A DNA stretch of 64,000 nucleotides from positions 434,001 to 498,000 of the forward strand of contig JACKKO010000001.1 of assembly GCA_024236395.1 (NCBI GenBank), in the 5' to 3' direction. The notes beneath the pieces are model-generated. The model had not been told where the DNA came from, did not search any database, and was given only the letters and a program-made list of their open reading frames with translations. Positions 1 through 7,904 of this stretch are shown one piece after another. A program made the translations under genes and the position numbers. The stretch comes from Hyphomicrobiales bacterium (GTDB lineage: Bacteria > Pseudomonadota > Alphaproteobacteria > Rickettsiales > JACKKO01). The stretch's first letter is position 1; the number at the start of each line of letters is the position of its first letter.

Positions 1-288
1 GGCAGGTGGCATCAATCACCGGCAAATGCCGCACGCGGGCGCTTGTTCCACCGCATCGGAAACCCCATGCGCACTGAAAATGGTGATCGCGCCATCGGGA
101 ATTTCATCGACCTCTTTTACAAACACCGCCCCTTTGGCCTTCAGGTCTTCCACCACAAAGCGGTTATGGACGATTTCATGGCGGACATAGACCGGCGGGC
201 CATACTGCTCCAGCGCGCGCTCCACGATCTGCACCGCGCGGTCCACCCCGGCGCAGAAGCCACGCGGTTCGGCCAGGATCAGTCTCAT
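1..288 (-). pseudogene. ispH: 4-hydroxy-3-methylbut-2-enyl diphosphate reductase, N-terminal part, apparently frameshifted
   Basis: IspH (LytB) is the [4Fe-4S] enzyme of the last step of the MEP isoprenoid pathway. The N-terminus reads MRLILAEPRGFCAGVDRAV, with the first cluster cysteine in GFCAG, followed by HEIVHN and SAHGVS. The ATG at 288 has GGGAG upstream and overlaps the stop of the preceding membrane-protein gene by ATGA. The open frame ends at a stop near position 16, but the expected continuation RHLPVIDATC is readable in another frame right up to the window edge. One missing base around 34-46 restores the usual residue spacing. Either this is a sequencing error or the gene is broken. 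The rest of the gene lies outside the window. Confidence 0.85.
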
Positions 289-797
289 CGGAAAAACTCC
301 CACCAGTAAAATCCAAACAGACTAAAACTGGTGACGCTGGCCAGCAGCCATAGCGGCTTCTTCAACGGTGCCGGGTCTTGTTTGCCCAAACGTTTGATCG
401 CCCAGCGCAGCATGGTGACCAGACTATGCGATAGCACAAGTGGGAAATACCAGTAAGCAATCCAACCAATAATCGGCGGGCCTTTGACCATGGGTTTCCC
501 CACAGCAAAAATCAGGATGTAAAATAGTATGACGCCCAGCACCATTCCTGCCGTAGCCCCGGCAAGCAGGGTAAAAAAACGGCGCAGATGAGACAGCATA
601 TCAAGCGTTCTGGCCAGCAGGAACGTGCCAGCCAGTGCCAGCAGGCAGGCGGCGATAAACGGTATTTTGACGAAGGCATATTTCACAAACCCCGGATCAG
701 CCAGCCAGATAAAGGCGATGGCATGAGCCGGCGTGGCGGCCAGTAAAATCCCCAGCCAGAGCGCAGAAAGCGTGAAAGTAAGTTGTGTACGTGTCAT
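285..797 (-). CDS. Conserved membrane protein of unknown function (170 aa)
   Basis: I do not recognise this family. The protein is very hydrophobic, with about four to five membrane segments: one at residues 8-30 ending in a possible signal cleavage site (ATPAHA), then about 45-65, 77-100, 107-125 and 150-165. It sits between zapE and ispH. Its ATG overlaps the zapE stop (ATGA at 794-797) and its own stop overlaps the ispH start (ATGA at 285-288), so all three genes are probably translated in a coupled way. Its function cannot be inferred from the neighbours. Confidence 0.75.
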   Translation of the reverse strand: MTRTQLTFTLSALWLGILLAATPAHAIAFIWLADPGFVKYAFVKIPFIAACLLALAGTFLLARTLDMLSHLRRFFTLLAGATAGMVLGVILFYILIFAVGKPMVKGPPIIGWIAYWYFPLVLSHSLVTMLRWAIKRLGKQDPAPLKKPLWLLASVTSFSLFGFYWWEFFR

Positions 798-1897
798 CCC
801 TGATGTTCCGTGTGCATATACCGTTCCGACTGCATTTCCTTCAACCGGGAAAGGGTGCGGGCAAATTCAAAACTGCCATCCCCGCTGGTGTAAAGCGCTT
901 CCGGTGGGACAGAAGCCGTACAGATCAGCAATACCTTATGATCGTAAAGCGCGTCAACCAGTGTGACGAAGCGCCAGGCCTCATTGCGCTGCTCCGGCTC
1001 CATCTGGGGAACGCCGGAAAGCAGGATCACGCGGAAGGTACGTGCCAGCTCCAGGAAGTCAGCGGAGCCAAGCGGTTGCCGGCATAGCGCATCAAAGCTA
1101 CAGAGCGCCACATCGCCATGGGTATATGCTAACGAGAGCTTCCGACCTTGCATAGTGAGCGTGCGGGGTTCCGGTGTGGCGTGGTTGGTCAGTTCAGCAA
1201 AAGTTTTTTCTAGAAACGCCGTGGCGTTTTTTCCCAGTGGGGTGAAATAGGTGGTGTTAAGCTGGGCAAGATGCTGCAGGCGATAATCCTTCCCGTTATC
1301 CAACTGCTCCACCCGCAGGCGGGCTTTCAACAATGCGATGAATGGCAGGAAGCGGTCCCGTTGCAGTCCGTCCTTATACAGATCGTCCGGGTGGCGGTTG
1401 GAGGTAGTGATGATGGTGACGCCTTCCTCCATCAGTGCTTCAAAGAAGCGCCCGACAATCATGGCATCAGCAATATCGGTGATCTGTAATTCATCCAGGC
1501 AGAGGACGCGCAGATTCTTGGCAATTTCGCAGGCCGCGGTTTCAATAGGGTCTTTGGTATTTTGGTGGCGCAGCCGGTCCAGATGCGCGTGGACCTCCAG
1601 CATAAACGCATGGAAATGGATGCGCCGCCTCTGCGTGATGGGCAACGCGTGGCAGAAAATATCCATCACCATGCTTTTGCCGGTGCCAACACTGCCATAG
1701 AGATACATGCCCGGCAGGGAGGCGGATTTGGTGCGGCGGAGCTTTTGCAGTAAGCTCCTGTCCGGGGCGGCGCATAATTGTGCAGTCAGTTCGTCTAGTA
1801 GTGTTAGTACGCGGCGTTGCTCAGCATCTTCCGTGATATGCCCGGAAGACACCATGGTGTCATATTCCTGTATCAGGGATGATTTTCCTGCTTCCAT
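794..1897 (-). CDS. zapE: Cell division protein ZapE (AFG1-like P-loop ATPase)
   Basis: ZapE/AFG1 ATPases act at the division site in bacteria and in mitochondrial protein quality control in eukaryotes. The Walker A motif is GSVGTGKS, followed by FHAFMLEVHAHL and a Walker B-like LCLDELQITDIADAMI, both hallmarks of the family. I chose the ATG at 1897 (367 aa) because AGGAG lies just upstream; a longer reading would run into the divergent panC gene. The next gene starts inside its stop codon (ATGA), giving a zapE/membrane protein/ispH operon. Confidence 0.9.
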   Translation of the reverse strand: MEAGKSSLIQEYDTMVSSGHITEDAEQRRVLTLLDELTAQLCAAPDRSLLQKLRRTKSASLPGMYLYGSVGTGKSMVMDIFCHALPITQRRRIHFHAFMLEVHAHLDRLRHQNTKDPIETAACEIAKNLRVLCLDELQITDIADAMIVGRFFEALMEEGVTIITTSNRHPDDLYKDGLQRDRFLPFIALLKARLRVEQLDNGKDYRLQHLAQLNTTYFTPLGKNATAFLEKTFAELTNHATPEPRTLTMQGRKLSLAYTHGDVALCSFDALCRQPLGSADFLELARTFRVILLSGVPQMEPEQRNEAWRFVTLVDALYDHKVLLICTASVPPEALYTSGDGSFEFARTLSRLKEMQSERYMHTEHQG

Positions 1898-1926
1898 TTT
1901 GCTCCTGTCCGTCGCATAGATAGAGT

Positions 1927-2775
1927 ATGCGAGTTGTGCGTACCATATCTGAGCTTGAGGATGCAATCAAAGCTTTGCGTCGCGAAGGGCAGAAAGTTGC
2001 CTTTGTGCCCACGATGGGGGCGCTGCATGCAGGGCATCTCTCACTAGTAGAGATAGCCCGCGAGCTGGCAGAGATCGTAGTGGTGAGTATCTTCGTTAAC
2101 CCTACACAATTTGCTCCCGGTGAAGATTTTGAGCGTTACCCCCGGCAGGAAGAAGCCGACCTGGCGAAGCTGGAGGGGCATGTGGAAATCGTTTGGCTGC
2201 CGGGGGTGGAAGATATCTACCCGGACGGGGCAGTACGCACGGTGACGGCACCAGGCAACGTGCAGGTGCTGTGCGGGGCCAGCCGGGAGGGGCATTTTGA
2301 TGGCGTGGCAACCGTGGTCAAACGCTTGCTGGAAGTGGTGCAGCCGGATATGGCGATCTTCGGTGAGAAGGATTACCAGCAATTGCACATGATTCGGGAA
2401 TTGGTGAAGACCCATGCTTTGCCGGTGAAAATTGTTCATGCGCCTATTGTGCGTGAGGAAGATGGATTGGCGATGTCTTCCCGTAACAGGTATCTTTCCG
2501 ATGATGCGCGCAAAAAGGCACCGTTAGTGTTTACGGTACTACGTCAGATCGCACAGGCCGTGTATCAGGGGGAAACCCGGCTGGGGACGTTGCTGGATGA
2601 TGCCCGTAACCGGTTGGATAAGGCTGGCTTTGTGCTGGAATATCTGGAATTGCGTGATGCCGAAACCCTGGCCAGTGTCTCCTCGCCGCTGCATGCACCG
2701 GCACGTATTTTTATCGCAGTCTATCTGGGCAATACCCGTTTGATTGATAATATTGAGATTTGGAATACGATTTAA
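1927..2775 (+). CDS. panC: Pantothenate synthetase
   Basis: PanC condenses pantoate and beta-alanine with ATP to give pantothenate, the coenzyme A precursor. At 282 aa it is full length for the family. The nucleotide-binding signature FVPTMGALHAGHLSLV sits near residue 25, and FGEKDYQQLHMIRELV and MSSRNRYLS follow in the expected order. It diverges from zapE with only 29 bp between the two starts, so both promoters must overlap or lie within the opposite gene. It converges on kdsA, 17 bp from that stop. No panB or panD gene is adjacent. Confidence 0.95.
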   Translation: MRVVRTISELEDAIKALRREGQKVAFVPTMGALHAGHLSLVEIARELAEIVVVSIFVNPTQFAPGEDFERYPRQEEADLAKLEGHVEIVWLPGVEDIYPDGAVRTVTAPGNVQVLCGASREGHFDGVATVVKRLLEVVQPDMAIFGEKDYQQLHMIRELVKTHALPVKIVHAPIVREEDGLAMSSRNRYLSDDARKKAPLVFTVLRQIAQAVYQGETRLGTLLDDARNRLDKAGFVLEYLELRDAETLASVSSPLHAPARIFIAVYLGNTRLIDNIEIWNTI

Positions 2776-2792
2776 GGGGCTGTTGGCAGAGC

Positions 2793-3614
2793 CTAGGCTT
2801 TTACCATCCGGTCGATAGCTTGCAGTTGGCGGAGCAGGGGTTCCATACCGGAAAGCGGCATCATGCACGGGCCATCGCTGGGGGCGTGATCCGGGTCATC
2901 ATGGGTTTCCATGAACAAAGCGGCGATACCCACGGCCACCGCCGCCCGTGCCAGTACGGGTACGAATTCCCGCTGACCACCGGAGGCGCCGCCCAGCCCG
3001 CCGGGCTGCTGCACCGAATGCGTGGCATCAAACACCACCGGGCAGCCGGTTTCCTGTGCCATGATCGGCAATGCCCGCATATCGGACACCAGCGTGTTAT
3101 AGCCAAAGCTGACCCCGCGATCGGTGACGCAGACATTCGGGTTGCCGGAATCGGTAATTTTCTTCACCACATTTTTCATATCCCACGGGGCAAGGAACTG
3201 CCCTTTTTTGACATTCACCACCTTACCGGTTTTGGCCGCGGCGACCAGTAAATCGGTCTGCCGGCACAGGAAGGCAGGGATTTGCAGTACATCCACCACG
3301 CTGGCCGCTTCGGCGCACTGCTCGGCGGTGTGCACATCGGTCAGCACCGGCACGTCCAGTGTCTCGCGGATTTCGCGGAAAACCGGTAGTGCATTTTCCA
3401 GCCCCATCCCACGCTGGCCGGAAAGGCTGGTGCGGTTGGCTTTATCAAACGAGGTTTTGAAAATCAGCGGAATACCGAGCTTGTTGGTCATTTCCTTTAA
3501 CCGGGTGGCGATCATCAGCGCGTGGTCGCGGGATTCCATCTGGCACGGCCCGGCAATGAGTGCGAAAGGCAGGTGATTACCGAGTTCAATTGTATGTATT
3601 TTGAGTGTTTGCAT
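2793..3614 (-). CDS. kdsA: 3-deoxy-8-phosphooctulonate synthase
   Basis: KdsA condenses phosphoenolpyruvate with arabinose 5-phosphate to make KDO 8-phosphate for LPS inner core and lipid A. At 273 aa it is full length. Diagnostic segments are AGPCQMESRDHAL near the N-terminus, FKTSFDKANRTS and DVHTAEQC. The start codon touches the stop of the small upstream DUF1674 gene (TAAATG), so it is read as the last gene of rpe/DUF1674/kdsA. The organism therefore probably makes a KDO-containing outer membrane. Confidence 0.95.
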   Translation of the reverse strand: MQTLKIHTIELGNHLPFALIAGPCQMESRDHALMIATRLKEMTNKLGIPLIFKTSFDKANRTSLSGQRGMGLENALPVFREIRETLDVPVLTDVHTAEQCAEAASVVDVLQIPAFLCRQTDLLVAAAKTGKVVNVKKGQFLAPWDMKNVVKKITDSGNPNVCVTDRGVSFGYNTLVSDMRALPIMAQETGCPVVFDATHSVQQPGGLGGASGGQREFVPVLARAAVAVGIAALFMETHDDPDHAPSDGPCMMPLSGMEPLLRQLQAIDRMVKA

Positions 3615-3767
3615 TTAAAAATCCACGACCTTTCCGTTCTTGACCCATTCACCATGCGGATTCACCGGCTCAGTACCGTCGGCACGGCCACCGATCTCTT
3701 TCACGGGTGGTTGTGGTGGTGTGGGATAGCTTTCCGTCGGAGCACCCGGTGTTTTATCGCCGGGCAT
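3615..3767 (-). CDS. DUF1674 (SDHAF4-like) small protein, 50 aa
   Basis: This short ORF begins MPGDKTPGAPTESYPTPPQP and ends EWVKNGKVVDF. The C-terminal pattern EIGG, then EP, GEW and DF, matches the DUF1674 family, whose eukaryotic member SDHAF4 assists succinate dehydrogenase flavoprotein assembly. The Pro-rich N-terminal half is probably disordered, as is usual in the family. It overlaps the rpe stop by one base (TAATG) and abuts kdsA (TAAATG), which strongly supports translation. A role in SDH maturation is inferred from the family only; no sdh genes lie nearby. Confidence 0.8.
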   Translation of the reverse strand: MPGDKTPGAPTESYPTPPQPPVKEIGGRADGTEPVNPHGEWVKNGKVVDF

Positions 3768-4459
3768 TATTGCTTCCCCCGCTTGAGTGGTACGACTGCG
3801 CCGCCACGCAGGGCATCGATATTCTTCCGGTAGTCGCTATCTTCACCGTGGAATACGGCATGCCCGGCCACCAATACGTTGGCACCGGCTTCGCGCGCCA
3901 GCTCGGCGGTATCGCGGTTAATGCCACCATCGACCTCCAGCTCGATATCCTTCCCGGTTTCGTCGATCATGTAGCGTAGCTCGCGGATTTTCTCCAGCGA
4001 GTAGGGGATAAATTGCTGCCCACCGAACCCCGGATTGACTGACATTACCAACACCAGATCCAACTGCGGCAGGATGTAATCCAGCACATCCGGTGGTGTG
4101 GAGGGGACAATGGAAACCCCGGCCTTCTTACCCAGTGCCTTGATTTGCTGAATGGCACGATCCAGGTGCGTGGAGGCCTCGGCATGGATGGTGATAATAT
4201 CCGCCCCGGCCTCGGCATAAGACTCGATATACGGTTCCACCGGCGCAATCATCAGATGGACATCAAACGGCGTGGCCGAATGCTTGCGCAAACTGCGGAT
4301 CACCGATGGGCCAATGGTCAGGTTGGGCACAAAGTGACCGTCCATCACATCAATGTGAATATAATCGGCCCCGGCAGCGTCGAGCGCGCGGATTTCTTCC
4401 CCCAGCCGGGCAAAATCAGCCGACAGGATCGAAGGGGCTATTTTAATGGATTTTCCCAT
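3767..4459 (-). CDS. rpe: Ribulose-phosphate 3-epimerase
   Basis: Rpe interconverts ribulose 5-phosphate and xylulose 5-phosphate in the pentose phosphate pathway. The 230-aa TIM barrel shows APSILSADFARLGEE at the N-terminus, then HIDVMDGHFVPNLTIGP, HLMI, MSVNPGFGGQQFI and LEVDGGIN, which carry the metal and phosphate ligands. The stop overlaps the start of the DUF1674 gene, making it the first clear member of a three-gene operon with kdsA. Confidence 0.96.
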   Translation of the reverse strand: MGKSIKIAPSILSADFARLGEEIRALDAAGADYIHIDVMDGHFVPNLTIGPSVIRSLRKHSATPFDVHLMIAPVEPYIESYAEAGADIITIHAEASTHLDRAIQQIKALGKKAGVSIVPSTPPDVLDYILPQLDLVLVMSVNPGFGGQQFIPYSLEKIRELRYMIDETGKDIELEVDGGINRDTAELAREAGANVLVAGHAVFHGEDSDYRKNIDALRGGAVVPLKRGKQ

Positions 4460-4554
4460 GAAGGATGGGTAGCAGGAAATGGCCGTTACGGCAAGAGGAA
4501 TAGAGAATATTTGGAGTGCTTTTCCCTAGACGGTGATTGATGGGATGAAAGGGA

Positions 4555-5283
4555 TTATGCCCGGTTTTTCAGGTCCATCACGACCCGCTGCAGGTAGCTC
4601 AGGCGGGCTTTTCCCGGTGGGATGGGGGCGCCGCAAATCGCGGAGACCCGGCGGCGGAATCCCCGCGGAAGCAGGCGCATCAGCAAGGATTGCTTACGGT
4701 ATTTACGGCTGAGGATACTGCCCCACAGGCCTTTGAGCGCGACCGGATAAATGGGCACCGGGTTGTGTTGAATAATCCATTCAATGCCGAATTTGAAGCG
4801 GCTCATATTCCCGGTATAGGTCAACATACCTTCGGGAAAGATACATACCAGTTCGCCCTTTTCTAGGCGGCGGGAGACTTCCTCCAGCATGGCGGTGACG
4901 GAGTCGCGGTTGGGCAGTACCGGGATGGCCCCATTCAGATCGAGGAAATATTTAACCAATGGAATTTTATAAATCTCCTCATCAATGATAAAGACCACCG
5001 GGCGATGACAGGCCGTGTGCAGGATTAATCCGTCCATGTAGGAGACGTGGTTGGCAATAATAATGCCAGCACCTGTATTGGGGATTTGCTCAAAGCCAGA
5101 GAATTTTGTGCGGTACAGCATTTTTACCAGCAGCTTCGCACCGCTCCGATAAAATGGGCGGGGATCACGCAATAGCCCGATGAATGTACGGAAGGGTGCT
5201 GTGATGGTTTTCCACATTGTCAGAAAGTAAAGCCAGACAAGGGTTCCAGGTTTTCTGATCGCAGAAAATACGTATTGTACCAT
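4555..5283 (-). CDS. 1-acyl-sn-glycerol-3-phosphate acyltransferase family (PlsC-like)
   Basis: LPLAT-family acyltransferases transfer acyl chains to lysophosphatidic acid or related lipids at the inner membrane. The catalytic HX4D box is NHVSYMDG and the glycerophosphate-binding block is FPEGMLTYTGNMSRFKFGI. The length (242 aa) and a hydrophobic N-terminal segment fit PlsC. The substrate is not certain, because this superfamily also includes ornithine-lipid and lipid A acyltransferases. It is transcribed away from the flagellar operon. Confidence 0.85.
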   Translation of the reverse strand: MVQYVFSAIRKPGTLVWLYFLTMWKTITAPFRTFIGLLRDPRPFYRSGAKLLVKMLYRTKFSGFEQIPNTGAGIIIANHVSYMDGLILHTACHRPVVFIIDEEIYKIPLVKYFLDLNGAIPVLPNRDSVTAMLEEVSRRLEKGELVCIFPEGMLTYTGNMSRFKFGIEWIIQHNPVPIYPVALKGLWGSILSRKYRKQSLLMRLLPRGFRRRVSAICGAPIPPGKARLSYLQRVVMDLKNRA

Positions 5284-5570
5284 GTTTGAAGTGTTTCTCC
5301 TTGTTTGGAATTATAGCACATACGTATTAAAAAATCTTTCAATATCTAATATATACCGTGAATATTTTACACTATATGCTGCGCCGCAGCAGCGCAATGT
5401 GGATTACAATTCGCCAGTGCTTTATGCAACATATCACTCACTATCCTTTTATCCAGATGCGTTTATACAACGTGACAGGCATTTACGTCCAGTTTTACTA
5501 TATATTTGGAAAAAATCGTGGCACACCACAGAATGTTGTGACATGATACTTGCGTGTTGTGAGGGGTATT
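5284..5570. promoter_or_regulatory. AT-rich divergent intergenic region before flgB
   Basis: These 287 bp separate plsC and flgB and hold no convincing gene. The region is markedly AT-rich and must carry the promoters for both directions. A TGATACT at about 5544-5550 could be an extended -10 for flgB, but no good -35 is spaced with it. I found no convincing sigma-54 element, although flagellar class promoters regulated by FlbD would be expected to have one. Confidence 0.45.
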
Positions 5571-5978
5571 GTGGATTATTCGAACATCAAGATGATGGCA
5601 ATGGTGCATGACCGTATGCGCTATTTAAGTGCGCGGCAGACCGTACTGGCCGAAAATATCGCCAATGTGGATACACCAGGCTACCAGCCAAAAGACGTAC
5701 AGGCTCCCACCTTCAAGGAGATGGCACGCCATGCGGCAGGCGGATTAGCGCTCAATGTGACACAGCCCGGACATATGATACCGGGGCAAACAAAGGCCGG
5801 TATCCATCGTCAGACGCAGGGGCAACTTTTTGAGATTAAGCCGGATAAAAATGCTGTCAACCTGGAAGAGCAGGCGATGCGTATGGCTCAGAACCAATTA
5901 GACTATCAGACTACCACCAGCCTTTACCGTAAGATGACGGATATGTTTCGCACGGCGCTGGGGAATCAGAACAGGTAA
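5571..5978 (+). CDS. flgB: Flagellar proximal rod protein FlgB
   Basis: FlgB forms the proximal rod of the flagellar basal body. The N-terminal rod signature is LSARQTVLAENIANVDTPGY, and the C-terminal helix ends LYRKMTDMFRTALG. I chose the GTG at 5571 (135 aa) because GAGGGG lies just upstream; the frame extends to a TTG at 5550 without a better ribosome site. It leads flgB-flgC-fliE-fliQ-fliR, a standard arrangement in Alphaproteobacteria. Confidence 0.93.
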   Translation: MDYSNIKMMAMVHDRMRYLSARQTVLAENIANVDTPGYQPKDVQAPTFKEMARHAAGGLALNVTQPGHMIPGQTKAGIHRQTQGQLFEIKPDKNAVNLEEQAMRMAQNQLDYQTTTSLYRKMTDMFRTALGNQNR

Positions 5979-5987
5979 GGGATATAA

Positions 5988-6398
5988 ATGTCGGATTTAC
6001 GTTCTGCTATTGATGTTGCTGCTACCGGGATGCGTGCTCAGAGTGAGCGCATGAAGATTGTCGCACAAAATATCGCCAATGCGGATTCGGTGGGAGCATC
6101 GCCCAATCAGGATCCATATCGTCGCCAGACGATTACCTTTAAAAACGAATATGATCGTGCAGTGGGGGCAGAAGTCGTGATGGTGGCGAAGCGGAGTGTG
6201 GATCCTTCTCCGTTTGGGTATAAATACCAGCCCGGACACCCGGCGGCGGACGAACATGGTTATGTACGGACGCCGAATGTCGATAGCCTGATTGAAAAAG
6301 CCGATCTGAAAGAAGCACAGAGAAGCTATGAGGCAAATCTTGCAGTGATTGAAGCGACAAAGTCTATGCTGGGGAGAACATTGGATTTGTTACGCTAG
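5988..6398 (+). CDS. flgC: Flagellar proximal rod protein FlgC
   Basis: FlgC is a rod component stacked on FlgB. The N-terminal rod motif MRAQSERMKIVAQNIANADS is present, as are HPAADEHGYVRTPNVD and a C-terminal heptad-rich helix (SYEANLAVIEATKSMLGRTL). At 136 aa it is full length. AAGGGA precedes the ATG, and the gene follows flgB after 9 bp. Confidence 0.95.
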   Translation: MSDLRSAIDVAATGMRAQSERMKIVAQNIANADSVGASPNQDPYRRQTITFKNEYDRAVGAEVVMVAKRSVDPSPFGYKYQPGHPAADEHGYVRTPNVDSLIEKADLKEAQRSYEANLAVIEATKSMLGRTLDLLR

Positions 6399-6433
6399 GG
6401 ATTGTATAACATGGGGATAAAAGAGGGGTGTGA

Positions 6434-6748
6434 ATGGTAGATGCAAAAATCAATCTGGCGGCCAGTGCCTATAAGCAGGCGGCGAATATCGCTCAACAGA
6501 AAGGTGGTCTGCCGGGTGGGGATACAGCGGATGTCAGTTTCTCCAATATGGTGGGGGATGCAGTTAGTAATACCACGCAGGCCATTGGCAAAGCGGAAAT
6601 GGTGGGGCAGCAATCGCTGGTGAATGCTGCATCGATGGACGATCTGGTGCTGGCAGTTTCCAACGCGGAGCTGGCGTTGAAGACGATTGTTGCAGTGCGT
6701 GACCGGGTGATCAGTGCGTATCAGGATATTATCAAGATGCCGGTATAA
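6434..6748 (+). CDS. fliE: Flagellar hook-basal body complex protein FliE
   Basis: FliE joins the MS ring to the proximal rod and is needed for rod export. The protein is 104 aa and ends with the typical C-terminal block AVSNAELALKTIVAVRDRVISAYQDIIKMPV. AGAGGGG precedes the ATG. Its position between flgC and fliQ is the expected one. Confidence 0.95.
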   Translation: MVDAKINLAASAYKQAANIAQQKGGLPGGDTADVSFSNMVGDAVSNTTQAIGKAEMVGQQSLVNAASMDDLVLAVSNAELALKTIVAVRDRVISAYQDIIKMPV

Positions 6749-6787
6749 ATGCCGGTGTAGTTGGCAGAAGCAAAACAGGATGTATCG

Positions 6788-7057
6788 ATGTTGACCAGTG
6801 AGGAAGTACTCGTTATTGCCAACGATGCGGTAAGCACGTTGATTCATATCGCACTGCCTATCATGCTGGTGGCGTTGTTTGTGGGGTTGGCTGTTTCCTT
6901 GTTTCAGGCACTCACGCAGATTCAGGAAATGACGCTGACCTTTGTGCCAAAGATTATTACCATTTTCTTTTCGCTGCTGATTTTTCTGCCTTATATCTCG
7001 ACAACACTGGCCGATTTCACAAGGGAGTTATTCCAGCGTATTGCTGGTGCCGGTTAG
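6788..7057 (+). CDS. fliQ: Flagellar biosynthetic protein FliQ
   Basis: FliQ is a small two-helix subunit of the flagellar type III export gate, together with FliP and FliR. The protein (89 aa from the ATG at 6788) has two membrane hairpin segments, about residues 15-40 and 52-75, with the family motif LTQIQEMTLTFVPKI between them. AGGA lies seven bases before the chosen ATG; an in-frame TTG at 6761 would add nine polar residues that homologues lack. Confidence 0.93.
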   Translation: MLTSEEVLVIANDAVSTLIHIALPIMLVALFVGLAVSLFQALTQIQEMTLTFVPKIITIFFSLLIFLPYISTTLADFTRELFQRIAGAG

Positions 7058-7069
7058 GCGTTAGTCCTC

Positions 7070-7831
7070 ATGTTCGTCACATTTGCTACGGAATCAGTCT
7101 ATGTGTTCCTGCTGATTTTTACCCGCATGGGTGCAGCAATGATGTTCATGCCGGGTGTGGGTGAAGTCTATGTGAGTATGCGTGCGCGTCTGGGGATTGC
7201 GCTGGCCGTTGCATTTATGCTGATGCCCTTGCTGAGGGATACATTGCCTGCCGTGCCGATGACGGTTCCTGGCCTGGCGTTGCTTCTGTTAGGAGAAGCA
7301 ACGGTAGGGGTTTTTATTGGGATGCTGGGCAGAACCCTCCAGGCGACATTACATGTGGCGGGGATGGTGATTGCATTCCAGAACAGTTTGGCCTCGGCGC
7401 TGTTGTTTGACCCCAACCAGGGGAGTCAGGGTTCGGTGGTCGGTAACTTTATGACATTGCTGGGTTTGACCATGCTGTTTACCAGCAACCTCCATCACCT
7501 GATGCTGACCGGGGTGGTGGATAGTTATACCCTGTTCACACCTGGGCACATGGTGCCGCTCGATGATTTCTCGGAATTTTTCTCGCAGGTGATGATGCAG
7601 GGGTTTCAGGTCGCATTCAAAATTGCTTCACCCATGATGGTGGTGGGGCTGGTAGTGTATCTGATTAGCGGGATTCTTGCCCGTCTGATGCCGACGATGC
7701 AGGTGTTTTTCGTGATTATTCCAGCGCAATTGCTGCTTTCTTTCTTCATCATTTCTCTCACACTGAGTGCCGGGATGTATCTGTATTTGCGCTTCTTTGA
7801 GGAGACGTTTAGCACCTTCCTGCAATGGTAA
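7070..7831 (+). CDS. fliR: Flagellar biosynthetic protein FliR
   Basis: FliR completes the export-gate core of the flagellar type III apparatus. The 253-aa protein has about six membrane segments and family features such as FTRMGAAMMFMPGVG, RLGIALAV and LASALLFDPNQGSQGSVVGNF. It is the last gene of this flagellar cluster. flhB, which often follows fliR, is absent here and the next gene is thiC; flhA lies about 43 kb away in the second flagellar cluster. Confidence 0.95.
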   Translation: MFVTFATESVYVFLLIFTRMGAAMMFMPGVGEVYVSMRARLGIALAVAFMLMPLLRDTLPAVPMTVPGLALLLLGEATVGVFIGMLGRTLQATLHVAGMVIAFQNSLASALLFDPNQGSQGSVVGNFMTLLGLTMLFTSNLHHLMLTGVVDSYTLFTPGHMVPLDDFSEFFSQVMMQGFQVAFKIASPMMVVGLVVYLISGILARLMPTMQVFFVIIPAQLLLSFFIISLTLSAGMYLYLRFFEETFSTFLQW

Positions 7832-7904
7832 ATTTTGCGAAGGATAGGCTGGACAGGTGGTGGAAGTGTGGTAATCTGCGCCCATTAACAGGGAAGGGAG
7901 CAGA

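Noticed and set aside
2776..2792. Bidirectional terminator between panC and kdsA
   Set aside because: The 17-bp gap has no stable hairpin with a T tract.
5500..5570. Sigma-54 promoter before flgB based on TGGCAC at about 5520
   Set aside because: No GC element occurs at the required distance downstream of the GG, so the match is to half of the consensus only.
5282..5611. Gene of about 109 codons between plsC and flgB
   Set aside because: It overlaps the flgB start in another frame, lies in AT-rich promoter DNA and has no ribosome site or recognisable motif.
7832..7904. TPP riboswitch upstream of thiC
   Set aside because: The leader is only 73 bp and lacks the conserved CTGAGA and related thi-box elements.
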